The notes below the pieces were generated by a model. That model saw only the letters and a program-made list of their open reading frames with translations. It did no database searches and had not been told where the DNA came from. Positions 8,963 to 17,014 of a stretch of DNA of 45,433 nucleotides are shown here, in pieces (position 1 is the stretch's first letter; every line of letters begins with the position of its first letter). Made by a program: the position numbers and the translations under genes. Origin of the DNA: Terriglobia bacterium (lineage in GTDB: Bacteria > Acidobacteriota > Terriglobia > Terriglobales > Acidobacteriaceae); the NCBI GenBank assembly GCA_020073665.1, contig JAIQEU010000024.1, positions 1 to 45,433 on the forward strand. Direction: 5' to 3'.

Positions 8963-9114
8963 TGGGCTCCTCGAAGATCACGGAACAGTAACGGACGAAA
9001 GTTGCAAAGTCAATATGGAGCAATGTGTCAATTACTGTTGGGTGTGACGCAGCGGTGGGCGGTTTCTGCGGGCTGCTAGAATCGGAAATTGCCGGCGGCC
9101 GCCGGCGCTACCTT

Positions 9115-9729
9115 ATGCTTGTGCTTGCATCGGCATCGCCGCGTCGTCAGGAAATCTTGCGCAACGCGGGTATTTCGTTCGTGGTGCAGGCTACCGATAT
9201 TGCAGAGATTCCGAAGCCAGGGGAACCACCCGAGGATTGTGCGCAACGACTGGCGCAGGAGAAAGCCCTCGAAGTGTTTCGGCAGCGGCCGGATGACTTG
9301 GTTTTGGGTGCCGATACGATTGTGATTGTGGATGGCGAGATCCTGGGCAAGCCGCGCGATGCCGAAGATGCGGCGCGGATGTTGCGGCTGCTTTCAGGAC
9401 GGGACCACCTGGTCACGACGGGTGTTTGCCTGGTGGGAAGACAGTTGCCAGCGGCCGGTGGTCAATCGCCAGTTGCGAATTCGGAGTTCATCGACACTCG
9501 TTCAGAAACTACTCGGGTCAGTATGAGTGTGCTCTCCGAGCAAGATGTTCTTTCTTACGTTGCGACCGGCGAGCCCATCGATAAGGCCGGGGCTTATGCC
9601 ATCCAGGGGATAGCGTCGCGATGGATTCATGAAATTGAAGGAGATTACTTCAACGTCGTGGGACTTCCAGTTGCGCTGGTGTGGCGGATGCTGAACCGCA
9701 GTCAGTGGCCAGTGGCGGGGAAGAACTGA
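9115..9729 (+). CDS. maf: Maf family nucleotide pyrophosphatase
   Basis: A 204-residue Maf/YhdE-type house-cleaning enzyme that hydrolyses non-canonical or excess nucleoside triphosphates (dTTP/UTP type) to monophosphates. Motifs: SASPRR at 6-11, GADTIV at 65-70, KPRDAEDAARML at 79-90 and EPIDKAGAYAIQG at 153-165. The start is the ATG at 9115, directly before the universal LASASPRR; a longer frame from 9025 has no family support. About 18 residues (108-125) between TTGVCLV and TRVSM are extra compared with typical Maf proteins and are encoded by a repeat-like sequence. The last residues (SQWPVAGKN) come from another copy of the same repeat type. The stop codon abuts that of tatA on the other strand. 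Confidence 0.93.
   Translation: MLVLASASPRRQEILRNAGISFVVQATDIAEIPKPGEPPEDCAQRLAQEKALEVFRQRPDDLVLGADTIVIVDGEILGKPRDAEDAARMLRLLSGRDHLVTTGVCLVGRQLPAAGGQSPVANSEFIDTRSETTRVSMSVLSEQDVLSYVATGEPIDKAGAYAIQGIASRWIHEIEGDYFNVVGLPVALVWRMLNRSQWPVAGKN
9438..9481. repeat. Degenerate CAGTTGCCAG-type repeat inside maf
   Basis: CAGTTGCCAGCGGCCGGTGG and CGCCAGTTGCG in close succession. Related words occur at 6943-6971 (CAGTTGTCAGTTGCCGGC), at 9700-9720 (the end of maf) and at 10029-10064 (AGTTGCCAGG, CCAGTGGCCAG). It is translated in frame within maf. Confidence 0.5.
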
Positions 9730-9897
9730 CTACGATTTCTTGTTGGTGCCTTCTTCGCCGTCTTTTACCGCCGACTTGAAGTTCTTGATGCCTTCGCCGA
9801 GGCCTTTGCCCAGATCAGCCAGCTTGCTGGGTCCGAAGATGAGCAGGGCGATGGCCAGAATCAGCAGAATCTCAGGCAAACCCAATTTTCCCGGCAT
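9730..9897 (-). CDS. tatA: Twin-arginine translocase subunit TatA/TatE
   Basis: A 55-residue TatA-type protein, a component of the Sec-independent system that exports folded proteins. One N-terminal membrane helix (about 7-22, LPEILLILAIALLIF) is followed by the FGPSKLADLGK hinge (21-31), an amphipathic helix and a charged Lys-rich tail. The start at 9897 is preceded by GGGAGGT about 8 bases upstream, which is clearly better than the upstream frame at 9957. The gene stands alone; tatC is not in the window. A possible client in the window is the DUF1287 protein at 20591, whose signal contains SRRRLLA. Confidence 0.93.
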   Translation of the reverse strand: MPGKLGLPEILLILAIALLIFGPSKLADLGKGLGEGIKNFKSAVKDGEEGTNKKS

Positions 9898-10028
9898 AAC
9901 TAAGGACCTCCCGCGGGGTTCGCCAGGTGCCCTGGAGAGCGCGTTGTGATTGCGCAATCACCCCTGTGGAAATTCTAGGCCAGTCCAGAGCCAGAGTCAA
10001 AGAAGGGATAACCCCGAAGTAACCAACA

Positions 10029-10064
10029 TAGTTGCCAGGTACCGGTATCCAGTGGCCAGAGATG
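10029..10064. repeat. Degenerate CAGTTGCCAG-type repeat
   Basis: AGTTGCCAGGTACCGG and TATCCAGTGGCCAGAG in the gap between tatA and the M20 peptidase, related to the repeat words inside maf and upstream of lepA. Confidence 0.4.
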
Positions 10065-10072
10065 CACTGCGG

Positions 10073-11302
10073 CTAGGCCTCCTCGATCAGGGCTGAGAGC
10101 AGGGCGGCTCGACGGGGTAATTCAGAAATCAGGATGGACTCGTGGGTGGCATGCGCGCCATCGCCCACGCCTCCGAGGCCGTCCAGCGTGGGGATGCCCA
10201 GGCCGGCAGTAAAGTTCCCGTCGGAACCGCCTCCCACGGCGGCTTCTTCGAGCTTCCATCCCAATTGTTGGGCGATGTGGCGGGCGCTCTCGTAAAGCGC
10301 GGCCACGCCGGCGGTGCGCTCCATGGGAGGGCGGTTGACGCTTCCTTTGAGTTCGAGCTTGCACTTGCGATTGAACGGCTTAAACGCGCGCAGCTTGCGG
10401 TCAATTTCGGCGGCATCTTTCATGCGTGCGATGCGGACATCAATCGTGGCCGTGGCCTCGGCGGGAATCACGTTGACGCGGGTTCCACCCTGCACCAGGC
10501 CGACGTTGAGGGTGAGACCGCGTTTCAGGTCAACCAACTTGGGAATCTCGAGGATTTGACGAGCCAACTCGACTACGGCGCTCTCTCCTTTTTCGAAGTC
10601 GAGTCCGGAGTGAGCGGCTTTGCCGGTCACCTTCAGGGTGTACTCGGCGACTCCCTTGCGAGCGGTTTTCACGGCACCCTGTAGACCGTAGGAAGGTTCG
10701 AGTACCAGCACCGCCTGAGACCTTTTGGCCACGCTTTCTGTGATGTGGCGAGAGGAATCGCTGCCGACTTCTTCGTCGGACACCAGCAGGACGGTGACTG
10801 GGCGCGGGAGAGTATCTCCGTGCCATGCGCGGAGGGCTTCGATGACATGGAGCATGAGGCCGATGCCGGACTTCATGTCGAGCGTGCCGGGCCCCCAGAG
10901 GCGTCCGTCGGCGACGCGACACGGCATGGTAGCGAGCGTGCCGACGGGGTAGACGGTGTCGTAGTGTCCGAGTAACAGGACGGGTTTGCCGGCGCGTTTG
11001 CCGGCGAAGTCAACCTGCAGGTGATCTCCGAACTTCTGGGCGCGGTGAAGCTTGGAATGGCCTCCGAGAGCTTCGAAGCGTCCGGCGAGCAGGTGGGCGA
11101 GGCGATCGACGGCCGGCTTGTCGTCGCTGAAGGATTCGAGTTCCACCAGTTGGCGGATGGTTTCGACGATGCGGTCGCGGTGCTCTTCGAAGTAATGCAA
11201 ACGGGCGCTAAGCTTGCTGTCGCGAGGGGTGGCTGGACCCTTGGACTTGGCTGCCTTCTTCGCCGGTTTCTTCCGTACCTGCTTGATTGCTTTCTTGGCC
11301 AT
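10073..11302 (-). CDS. M20 family metallopeptidase (carboxypeptidase G2-like)
   Basis: A 409-residue two-zinc peptidase. Visible metal and catalytic residues: His113 and Asp115 in GHYDTVYP, the bridging Asp142 in GPGTLDMKSG, and Glu177/Glu178 in SDEEVGSDSS. A dimerisation lid (about 200-310) and the C-terminal catalytic part follow. It most resembles carboxypeptidase G2/glutamate carboxypeptidase-type enzymes that cleave C-terminal amino acids from acylated or peptide substrates. No signal peptide is seen; instead the first 20 residues are Lys/Ala-rich (MAKKAIKQVRKKPAKKAAKS), a basic tail not needed for catalysis. The ATG at 11302 is preceded by AAGGA; a TTG five codons earlier is a less likely start. 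It is divergent from fabZ. Confidence 0.9.
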   Translation of the reverse strand: MAKKAIKQVRKKPAKKAAKSKGPATPRDSKLSARLHYFEEHRDRIVETIRQLVELESFSDDKPAVDRLAHLLAGRFEALGGHSKLHRAQKFGDHLQVDFAGKRAGKPVLLLGHYDTVYPVGTLATMPCRVADGRLWGPGTLDMKSGIGLMLHVIEALRAWHGDTLPRPVTVLLVSDEEVGSDSSRHITESVAKRSQAVLVLEPSYGLQGAVKTARKGVAEYTLKVTGKAAHSGLDFEKGESAVVELARQILEIPKLVDLKRGLTLNVGLVQGGTRVNVIPAEATATIDVRIARMKDAAEIDRKLRAFKPFNRKCKLELKGSVNRPPMERTAGVAALYESARHIAQQLGWKLEEAAVGGGSDGNFTAGLGIPTLDGLGGVGDGAHATHESILISELPRRAALLSALIEEA

Positions 11303-11336
11303 GCCGTCCTTTTCCAACTTCGGTGGTGCGGTACAG

Positions 11337-11342
11337 TATAAT
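11337..11342 (+). promoter_or_regulatory. TATAAT -10 element upstream of fabZ
   Basis: A perfect -10 hexamer 22 bases before the fabZ ATG, predicting a leader of about 16 bases for the fabZ-lpxA operon. No good -35 hexamer is visible at 16-18 bases. Confidence 0.4.
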
Positions 11343-11364
11343 CTTCGCGCTTGGTGAGACCAGC

Positions 11365-11892
11365 ATGAGCGATACCGCCCAACCCACCATCGAGGCTCCA
11401 GCCAAGACTACGCTGGACATCAACGAGATTCTGCGTATCCTGCCGCATCGCTATCCGTTCTTGCTGATTGACCGGGTGATTGATCTGGCGCGGCGGCAGC
11501 GCATTGTGGCCATCAAGAATGTGACTATCAACGAGCCGTTCTTTGCCGGACACTTTCCCGGCTTGCCGATCATGCCGGGAGTGTTGATTGTGGAGGCAAT
11601 GGCCCAGGCCGGCGGTGTGCTGTTGCTGACGGAATTCGGCGATCGCGATGAAAAATTGGTGCTGTTCACCGGGATCGAACGGGCGCGCTTCCGGCGTCCG
11701 GTGGTTCCGGGTGACCAGTTGCGAATTGAAGTGGATGTGACGGTTTGGCGCGGCAGCGCTGGACGGATGGCGGGCAAGGCCTTCGTCGGCGACAAGCTGG
11801 TGGCCGAAGCCAGCGTGAGTTGTCGCCTGGTAGACCGCAGCCGCACCCGCAGGGGAGCCACGGATAGTCCGGCGGCTGGGGCGGAAGGCTAA
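11365..11892 (+). CDS. fabZ: 3-hydroxyacyl-ACP dehydratase FabZ
   Basis: A 175-residue hot-dog-fold dehydratase of fatty acid synthesis, which removes water from 3-hydroxyacyl-ACP. Signatures: ILPHRYPFLLIDRV (25-38), the catalytic His63 in AGHFPGLP and Glu77 in GVLIVEAMAQ. It is somewhat longer than typical FabZ (about 145-160), with extra residues at both ends (the N-terminal SDTAQPTIEAPAKT and a C-terminal Arg/Ala-rich tail). The ATG at 11365 was chosen because it gives the family N-terminus; a weak GGTGAG lies upstream. The 3-hydroxyacyl-ACP it acts on is also the acyl donor for LpxA, encoded 59 bases downstream, so the pairing links fatty acid and lipid A supply, as in many diderm bacteria. 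Confidence 0.95.
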   Translation: MSDTAQPTIEAPAKTTLDINEILRILPHRYPFLLIDRVIDLARRQRIVAIKNVTINEPFFAGHFPGLPIMPGVLIVEAMAQAGGVLLLTEFGDRDEKLVLFTGIERARFRRPVVPGDQLRIEVDVTVWRGSAGRMAGKAFVGDKLVAEASVSCRLVDRSRTRRGATDSPAAGAEG

Positions 11893-11951
11893 CCGCTCGC
11901 TGTGGCCGAGAAGTTCACAACTCGTTACTCAGGGCCAGGTATTCGCACGCG

Positions 11952-12728
11952 ATGAGCATTCACCCCACCGCCATAATCGACGCTCAGGCCAAAATCCATC
12001 CCTCGTGCGAAATCGGCCCCTACTGTGTGATCGGGCCGCAGGTGGAACTGGGAGAAGGGTGCCACCTGGTTTCGCACGTCGCGATTGCGGGACCAACCAG
12101 GATCGGGGCGGATAACGGCTTCTTCCCCTTCAGCTCGATTGGCATGGCGCCGCAGGACATCAGTTATGCCGGCGAACCCACGCGGCTGGAGATTGGCGAT
12201 CACAATGAAATCCGCGAGTTCACGACCATCAATCGCGGCACGGTCAAAGGCGGCGGGCTGACCCGGATTGGCAACCATACGCTGGTGATGGCCTACGCGC
12301 ACGTGGCGCACGATTGCCAGATTGGCGACCGCGTGATCCTGGCCAACGCCGCCACCCTCGGCGGGCACGTTACGGTTGAAGACTGGGCGGTGGTCGGCGC
12401 ATTGTGTCCCGTGCACCAGTTTGTGCGGATCGGGGCGCACTCCTACATCGGAGGCGGCACCACCATCACACGGGACGTTCTCCCGTTTTCCAAGACGGTT
12501 GCCGCACGGGATACGCACGCCTATGGCATGAATGCTCTTGGCTTGGAGCGCCGTGGCTTCAGCAAAGAACGCGTGCGCAAGATTCATCACGCCTATAAAG
12601 TCCTGCTCGCTTCAAAGCTCAATACCACGCAGGCGCTGGAAAAGCTGAAAGCCGAGCCGGATCGCGGGGAAGATGTGGAGATGCTGATTCGGTTTATTGA
12701 GTCGTCGGAGCGAGGGGTGATTAAGTAG
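11952..12728 (+). CDS. lpxA: UDP-N-acetylglucosamine acyltransferase LpxA
   Basis: A 258-residue left-handed beta-helix acyltransferase, the first step of lipid A synthesis: it moves a 3-hydroxyacyl chain from ACP to UDP-GlcNAc. Hexapeptide repeats begin at IHPTAIIDAQAKIHPSCEIG and run to about residue 190; the catalytic His120 is in AHVAHDCQIG; the C-terminal helical domain (FSKERVRKIHHAYKVL) is present. Length and N-terminus fit the family, with the ATG at 11952. It follows fabZ by 59 bases and precedes lpxI. Confidence 0.96.
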   Translation: MSIHPTAIIDAQAKIHPSCEIGPYCVIGPQVELGEGCHLVSHVAIAGPTRIGADNGFFPFSSIGMAPQDISYAGEPTRLEIGDHNEIREFTTINRGTVKGGGLTRIGNHTLVMAYAHVAHDCQIGDRVILANAATLGGHVTVEDWAVVGALCPVHQFVRIGAHSYIGGGTTITRDVLPFSKTVAARDTHAYGMNALGLERRGFSKERVRKIHHAYKVLLASKLNTTQALEKLKAEPDRGEDVEMLIRFIESSERGVIK

Positions 12729-12730
12729 CC

Positions 12731-12810
12731 GTCAGCATTCGGCATTCAGCCCTTCCATCTCTCATGAGCTCCATCCCACCCACTTCCAACTTTGCTGAGC
12801 GAATGCTGAC
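12731..12810. repeat. Inverted repeat between lpxA and lpxI
   Basis: GTCAGCATTCG (12731-12741) is perfectly inverted as CGAATGCTGAC (12800-12810), with inner arms TCAGC (12746-12750) and GCTGA (12794-12798). It could fold into a long-looped hairpin in the lpxA-lpxI transcript. There is no T-tract. The words TCAGCATTCGGCATTCAG and CTGCGGAATACTGAG suggest a decayed dispersed repeat. Confidence 0.6.
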
Positions 12811-12841
12811 TGCGGAATACTGAGTGCTAGACTGTCTCCGC

Positions 12842-13693
12842 ATGGCTGGAGCTAAAGAGAAACTCGGCTTGATCGCGGGCAACGGGCGGTTTCCGTTTCT
12901 GGTGCTGGATGCAGCTCGGGCGCAAGGGTTTGAGGTGGTGGTGGCGGCGATTAAAGAAGAAACATTCCCGGAGATCGAGTCCCGAGGTGCGGCTGCGGTT
13001 CATTGGTTGTCGCTTGGGGAATTGTCGAAGCTGATTGAGACTTTTCAGCAGGCTGGCGTGCAGCGCGCGGTCATGGCCGGGCAGGTGAAACACAAGCAGA
13101 TTTTTTCCAGCATTCGTCCGGACTGGCGGCTGGCCAAGTTGCTGCTCTCGCTCGGGACGCGCAATACCGACTCTCTGTTGGGAGCGGTGGCCAAGGTGCT
13201 GGCGGACGAGGGTATCACACTGGAGAACTCGACTTCATTTTTGGAGCCTCTACTGGCCAAGGCGGGTGTACTGACCAAGCGTGCTCCCAGTGAGCAGGAG
13301 AGGAAGAATATCGTTTACGGGCGAGATGTTGCCCGGCATCTGGGGCAATTCGACATTGGGCAGACGGTGGTGGTCGCGGAAGGTGCTTGTGTGGCCGTCG
13401 AGGCCATGGAAGGAACGGACGCGACTATCGAGCGCGCGGGGCACATGATGGCGTCGCTGGAGTCGGGCCCTTCGACGTTGAGCCGCGCCCTCACGGTGGT
13501 AAAGATTGCCAAGCCGAATCAGGACATGCGCTTTGACGTGCCGGTGATCGGAGTGAAGACGATCGAAGTCATGCGCAAGGCAGGTGCCACATGCCTGGCG
13601 GTGGACGCGGGGAAGTGTTTACTGCTGGATGGGCAGGCAGTGATCGAGGCAGCGGATAGCGCCCAGATCACGCTGGTTGCCGATGCAGGTTAG
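12842..13693 (+). CDS. lpxI: UDP-2,3-diacylglucosamine pyrophosphatase LpxI
   Basis: A 283-residue protein of the LpxI family (DUF1009), the alternative to LpxH that hydrolyses UDP-2,3-diacylglucosamine to lipid X and UMP. Recognisable features: the N-terminal LGLIAGNGRFPFLVLDAARA, the GQVKHKQIFSS segment, and the C-terminal domain with GPSTLSRALTVVKIAKP, DMRFDVPVIGVKTIEVM and LAVDAGKCLLLDG. The ATG at 12842 was chosen over a GTG at 12824 because family members start just before LGLIAG. A TAGACT hexamer ends 8 bases before this ATG and no Shine-Dalgarno sequence is seen, so a leaderless transcript is possible. LpxB is not in the window. Confidence 0.92.
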   Translation: MAGAKEKLGLIAGNGRFPFLVLDAARAQGFEVVVAAIKEETFPEIESRGAAAVHWLSLGELSKLIETFQQAGVQRAVMAGQVKHKQIFSSIRPDWRLAKLLLSLGTRNTDSLLGAVAKVLADEGITLENSTSFLEPLLAKAGVLTKRAPSEQERKNIVYGRDVARHLGQFDIGQTVVVAEGACVAVEAMEGTDATIERAGHMMASLESGPSTLSRALTVVKIAKPNQDMRFDVPVIGVKTIEVMRKAGATCLAVDAGKCLLLDGQAVIEAADSAQITLVADAG

Positions 13694-13773
13694 GGATGTC
13701 TTTCAGAATGGCTCGTCGCTTGGTGTAGACCCAGGTTTGCGCCAGCTCCGATTCGGTCCCCGCAGCCCCGCGT

Positions 13774-13779
13774 TATAAT
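13774..13779 (+). promoter_or_regulatory. TATAAT -10 element of the kinase gene
   Basis: A perfect -10 hexamer 10 bases before the ATG at 13790. Transcription would start within a few bases of the start codon, and no Shine-Dalgarno sequence is present. The -35 region is poor (TTCGGT, 16-base spacing). Confidence 0.45.
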
Positions 13780-13789
13780 CCTCCCCGAC

Positions 13790-16357
13790 ATGACACTCAC
13801 ATCCGGCAGCCGTCTCGGCCCCTACGAGATCGCAGGCCCGCTCGGCGCGGGCGGCATGGGAGAGGTCTACCGTGCGCGCGACACCCGCCTGGCGCGCGAG
13901 GTCGCGATCAAGGTTTTGCCGGAAGCCTTTGCCCGAGATGCGGAGCGCCTGCAGCGCTTCGAGCACGAAGCCCGGGTGCTGAGCACCGTCAACCATCCCA
14001 ACATTCTGGCTATCCACGACGTGGGCGCGCAAGGAGATATCCACTACCTGGTCTCGGAACTGCTGGAGGGCCAGACGCTGCGCGAAAAAATGAGTGCTGG
14101 CCCGCAGTCGCAGCGCCGCGTAACCGAGTACGCGGCGGAGATGGCGCGCGGGTTGGCGGCGGCGCACGAGAAAGGCATCGTGCACCGCGACTTGAAACCG
14201 GACAACGTCTTCATCACCAAAGACGGCCGGGTCAAGATTCTCGACTTCGGGTTGGCCAAGCAAGCGATTGGCGAAGCCGCACTCTCCGGACAGAGCGCGA
14301 CCATGACCGGACCTTCCCCGACCCAGCCGGGGACGGTGATGGGCACGGCGGGCTACATGTCTCCGGAGCAAGTCCGGGGACAAAACGTCGACCACCGCTC
14401 CGATATTTTCAGCTTTGGGGCAATTCTGTACGAAATGATCTCGGGAAAGCGCGCGTTCAAGGGCGACACCAGCGTCGAGACCATGAACGCCATCCTGAAG
14501 GAAGATCCGCCCGAACTGAGCGAGAGCGGACTGAATGTGACGCCCGGACTGGACCGCATTGTCCGGCACTGCCTCGAGAAAGAGCCGGGGCTGCGCTTCC
14601 AGTCGGCCCGTGATCTGGCCTTCGACTTGGAAAGCCTGTCGACGCTCAGCAGTTCGACGAAACCGGTGGCGGGATCACGACTCGCTAGTGCCGCGCGGTT
14701 TCGCACTCCGTTGCTCGTGGCGATTCCAGTCCTGCTGCTGGTGGCCGCTGCGGCTTTCTGGGCGGGGCATGCGACACTGAAGTCTTCTGCGCCGGTTTTT
14801 ACCCGTCTCACCTTCCGCGGCGGTCACGTCGATTCCGCTCGCTTCTCTCCCGATGGCCATACCTTGGTGTATAGCGCAGCGTTTGGCGATGAACCACTGC
14901 AGATCTACACCACGCGTCCGGATGCGCCCCAGTCGCGCGAACTCGGGCTGAAGAACAGCAGCATCCTGGCAGTGTCCCGGCAGGACGAACTCGCAGTGAC
15001 TCTGAACCACGCCCAATTGGCGGCCAATGTTGGGGGTGGAACCCTGGCCCGGGTGCCGCTCACTGGGGGTTCGCCACGCGAATTGAACGAAGCCGTAGGC
15101 AGCGCCGACTGGGCCCCCGACGGCCAGTCCCTGGCTCTGGCCGCCCTGACCGCCAACGGGGCTGTCTTGGAATACCCCCAAGGCAAGCGGTTGTACGAAA
15201 CTCAGGGCTGGGTCTACAACGTGCGCGTTTCACCGGATGGAAATCTGGTGGCCTTCGTCGATCATCCCATACTCTGGGACAGTCTGGGCACGGTCATGGT
15301 GGTGGATCGTCAAGGCAAGCGCCGGGCGCTGACCGGCTCTTTTTCTGATATCCGCGGCCTGGCGTGGGCGCCTTCCGGCAAGGAGATCTGGTTCACGGCT
15401 TCCACCGTCCACCTCTCCAGCAATCTGTTCGCTGTGGATCTCGACGGGCACCAACGCCTGGTGTGGGCGGGTGCGGGTGGGGTTGTGCTCCAGGATATTT
15501 CCTCCGATGGCCAGGTGCTGTTCATTCGCGAAAACCGGCGGCGCGGAATCGCCGGGCTCTTTCCCGGCCACGACTCGGAAATCGACATGAGTTGGCAGGA
15601 CTGGTCGTTGCTCACTCGGATTTCTCCCGACGGCAAGTGGATCTTCTTTGCCGAGGAAGGGGACGGCGGCGGCCCCAAGTACTCTGCCTATATGCGTGCG
15701 ACCGACGGCTCGCCGGCGATTCGCCTCGGAGATGGGGTGCCATACGGGGTATCGCCTGATCTCAAATGGGTGGCCTCGATAATTCCCGGAGAGCTGCAAC
15801 AATTGTGGCTGCTGCCCACGCGCGCCGGGGAACCGAAGAATCTCTCGCAGCCGGGGTTCGACTATGGCTTTGCCGTGTGGCTGCCCGATGACAAGCACCT
15901 GCTGGTTTACGGACAGGAGCCCGGGAAACAGGTGCGAACCTACTTGACCAGCATGGACGGCGGACCACTCACCCCAGTCACCCCAGAGGGCGTGCAAGGC
16001 TTTCCGGTCGAAGGCGGGAAAGAACTCATCTCGCGGCACGGCGACATGCTTACGTTCTATCCCATGGACGGCGGACCACCGCGAAGTGTCAAGGCGAAAA
16101 TTCCCAATCTCGCTCTCCCGTCGAGCGGATCAACCGGGCGCTATGTCATTGGATCGGAGCAACAGGAAGTCCCCCTGAAGTTGTACCGTTACGACACCGT
16201 GACGGGCGAAAGAAAACCCTGGAAGGAAATGGTGCCGGCGGACCGGGCGGGGGTCTACGTGGTCCACCTCTTTGACATAACTCCGGACGAGCGCTGGTAT
16301 GCGTATTCCTATGTGCGCGACCTCTCCGACCTCTACCTGGTCGAAGGCTTGCGCTGA
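13790..16357 (+). CDS. Membrane Ser/Thr protein kinase with periplasmic beta-propeller
   Basis: An 855-residue Hanks-type kinase fused to a TolB/WD40-like propeller. Kinase domain about 12-285: glycine loop GPLGAGGMGEVYRARD (16-31), catalytic Lys41, HRDLKPDN (132-139), DFG (152-154) and the APE-like SPEQ (191-194). A single membrane helix lies at about 306-326 (TPLLVAIPVLLLVAAAAFW). Beyond it, repeated blade motifs of the FSPDG type (FSPDGHTLVYS, WAPDGQSLALA, VSPDGNLVAF, SPDGKWIFF) form the external propeller, which is expected to sense a ligand or protein in the periplasm. This architecture is widespread in Acidobacteria. The gene separates the lipid A genes from the DinB and Gfo/Idh genes; its substrate is unknown. 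Confidence 0.93.
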   Translation: MTLTSGSRLGPYEIAGPLGAGGMGEVYRARDTRLAREVAIKVLPEAFARDAERLQRFEHEARVLSTVNHPNILAIHDVGAQGDIHYLVSELLEGQTLREKMSAGPQSQRRVTEYAAEMARGLAAAHEKGIVHRDLKPDNVFITKDGRVKILDFGLAKQAIGEAALSGQSATMTGPSPTQPGTVMGTAGYMSPEQVRGQNVDHRSDIFSFGAILYEMISGKRAFKGDTSVETMNAILKEDPPELSESGLNVTPGLDRIVRHCLEKEPGLRFQSARDLAFDLESLSTLSSSTKPVAGSRLASAARFRTPLLVAIPVLLLVAAAAFWAGHATLKSSAPVFTRLTFRGGHVDSARFSPDGHTLVYSAAFGDEPLQIYTTRPDAPQSRELGLKNSSILAVSRQDELAVTLNHAQLAANVGGGTLARVPLTGGSPRELNEAVGSADWAPDGQSLALAALTANGAVLEYPQGKRLYETQGWVYNVRVSPDGNLVAFVDHPILWDSLGTVMVVDRQGKRRALTGSFSDIRGLAWAPSGKEIWFTASTVHLSSNLFAVDLDGHQRLVWAGAGGVVLQDISSDGQVLFIRENRRRGIAGLFPGHDSEIDMSWQDWSLLTRISPDGKWIFFAEEGDGGGPKYSAYMRATDGSPAIRLGDGVPYGVSPDLKWVASIIPGELQQLWLLPTRAGEPKNLSQPGFDYGFAVWLPDDKHLLVYGQEPGKQVRTYLTSMDGGPLTPVTPEGVQGFPVEGGKELISRHGDMLTFYPMDGGPPRSVKAKIPNLALPSSGSTGRYVIGSEQQEVPLKLYRYDTVTGERKPWKEMVPADRAGVYVVHLFDITPDERWYAYSYVRDLSDLYLVEGLR

Positions 16358-16460
16358 CATCACAGCGGAGATTTTTCTTCGCTCTCGAGTGATGCAATCT
16401 AGTACGACTGGGGTAGGTCTTTGTTACGGTCGGGACGACCAAGCATTAGGAGAAGGTCTC

Positions 16461-16931
16461 ATGTCTGAAACTGCCCGTCTTGCCGATCAAATCAAACGCG
16501 CTTTCGATGGAGATGCATGGCATGGCGATTCTGTCCACGAATTGCTGGCGGATGTGAGGGCGGCAGAAGCCGCGGCACGGCCGATCAAGAATGCGCACTC
16601 CATCTGGGAAATTCTGTTGCATATTGCCGCGTGGGACGATGCTGTTATCCGCCGAATTGGGGGCTCGGCTGTGACTTTGAGCGACGCGCAAAACTTTCCA
16701 CCGGTGAAAGATCCCAGCCCGGCCGCATGGCAGCGTGCCGTGAACGCAGCGAAGCAAACTCATGATGACCTGGTGAAAGCGGTCGCGGCTTTCCCGGACT
16801 CGCGGCTGGGGGAGCAGGTTCCGGGGAAGAAGCAGAGCTACTACAACTTTTATTACATGTTCAGCGGGATAGTGCAGCATGAGCTTTATCATGCCGGGCA
16901 GATTGCTCTGCTGAAGAAGGCGCGAAGGTAG
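16461..16931 (+). CDS. DinB family protein
   Basis: A 156-residue four-helix-bundle protein of the DinB/YfiT superfamily, whose members use a His triad to bind a metal and often act as thiol-dependent transferases or hydrolases. Candidate metal ligands are His54 (ILLHIAAWDD), His140 and His144 (QHELYHAGQI). The start at 16461 has GGAGAAGG upstream, which clearly outranks an in-frame codon at 16299 that overlaps the kinase gene. The gene sits about 100 bases after the kinase and could share its transcript. The thiol cofactor and substrate are unknown. A second DinB-like protein is at 21753-22292. Confidence 0.85.
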   Translation: MSETARLADQIKRAFDGDAWHGDSVHELLADVRAAEAAARPIKNAHSIWEILLHIAAWDDAVIRRIGGSAVTLSDAQNFPPVKDPSPAAWQRAVNAAKQTHDDLVKAVAAFPDSRLGEQVPGKKQSYYNFYYMFSGIVQHELYHAGQIALLKKARR

Positions 16932-16951
16932 CAGGCTGCAGTGGTGGGCGA

Positions 16952-16980
16952 GTCCCCTTCGGCTGCGCTCAGGGCAGGTG
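16952..16980. repeat. Dispersed repeat, family A (copy 3)
   Basis: CCCCTTCGGCTGCGCTCAGG followed by GCAGGTG, matching the core of the copies at 4825 and 4928, in the gap between the DinB and Gfo/Idh genes. Confidence 0.55.
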
Positions 16981-17014
16981 CGCGCCCACACCAAGCTGGT
17001 TTTGTGGTTAAATC

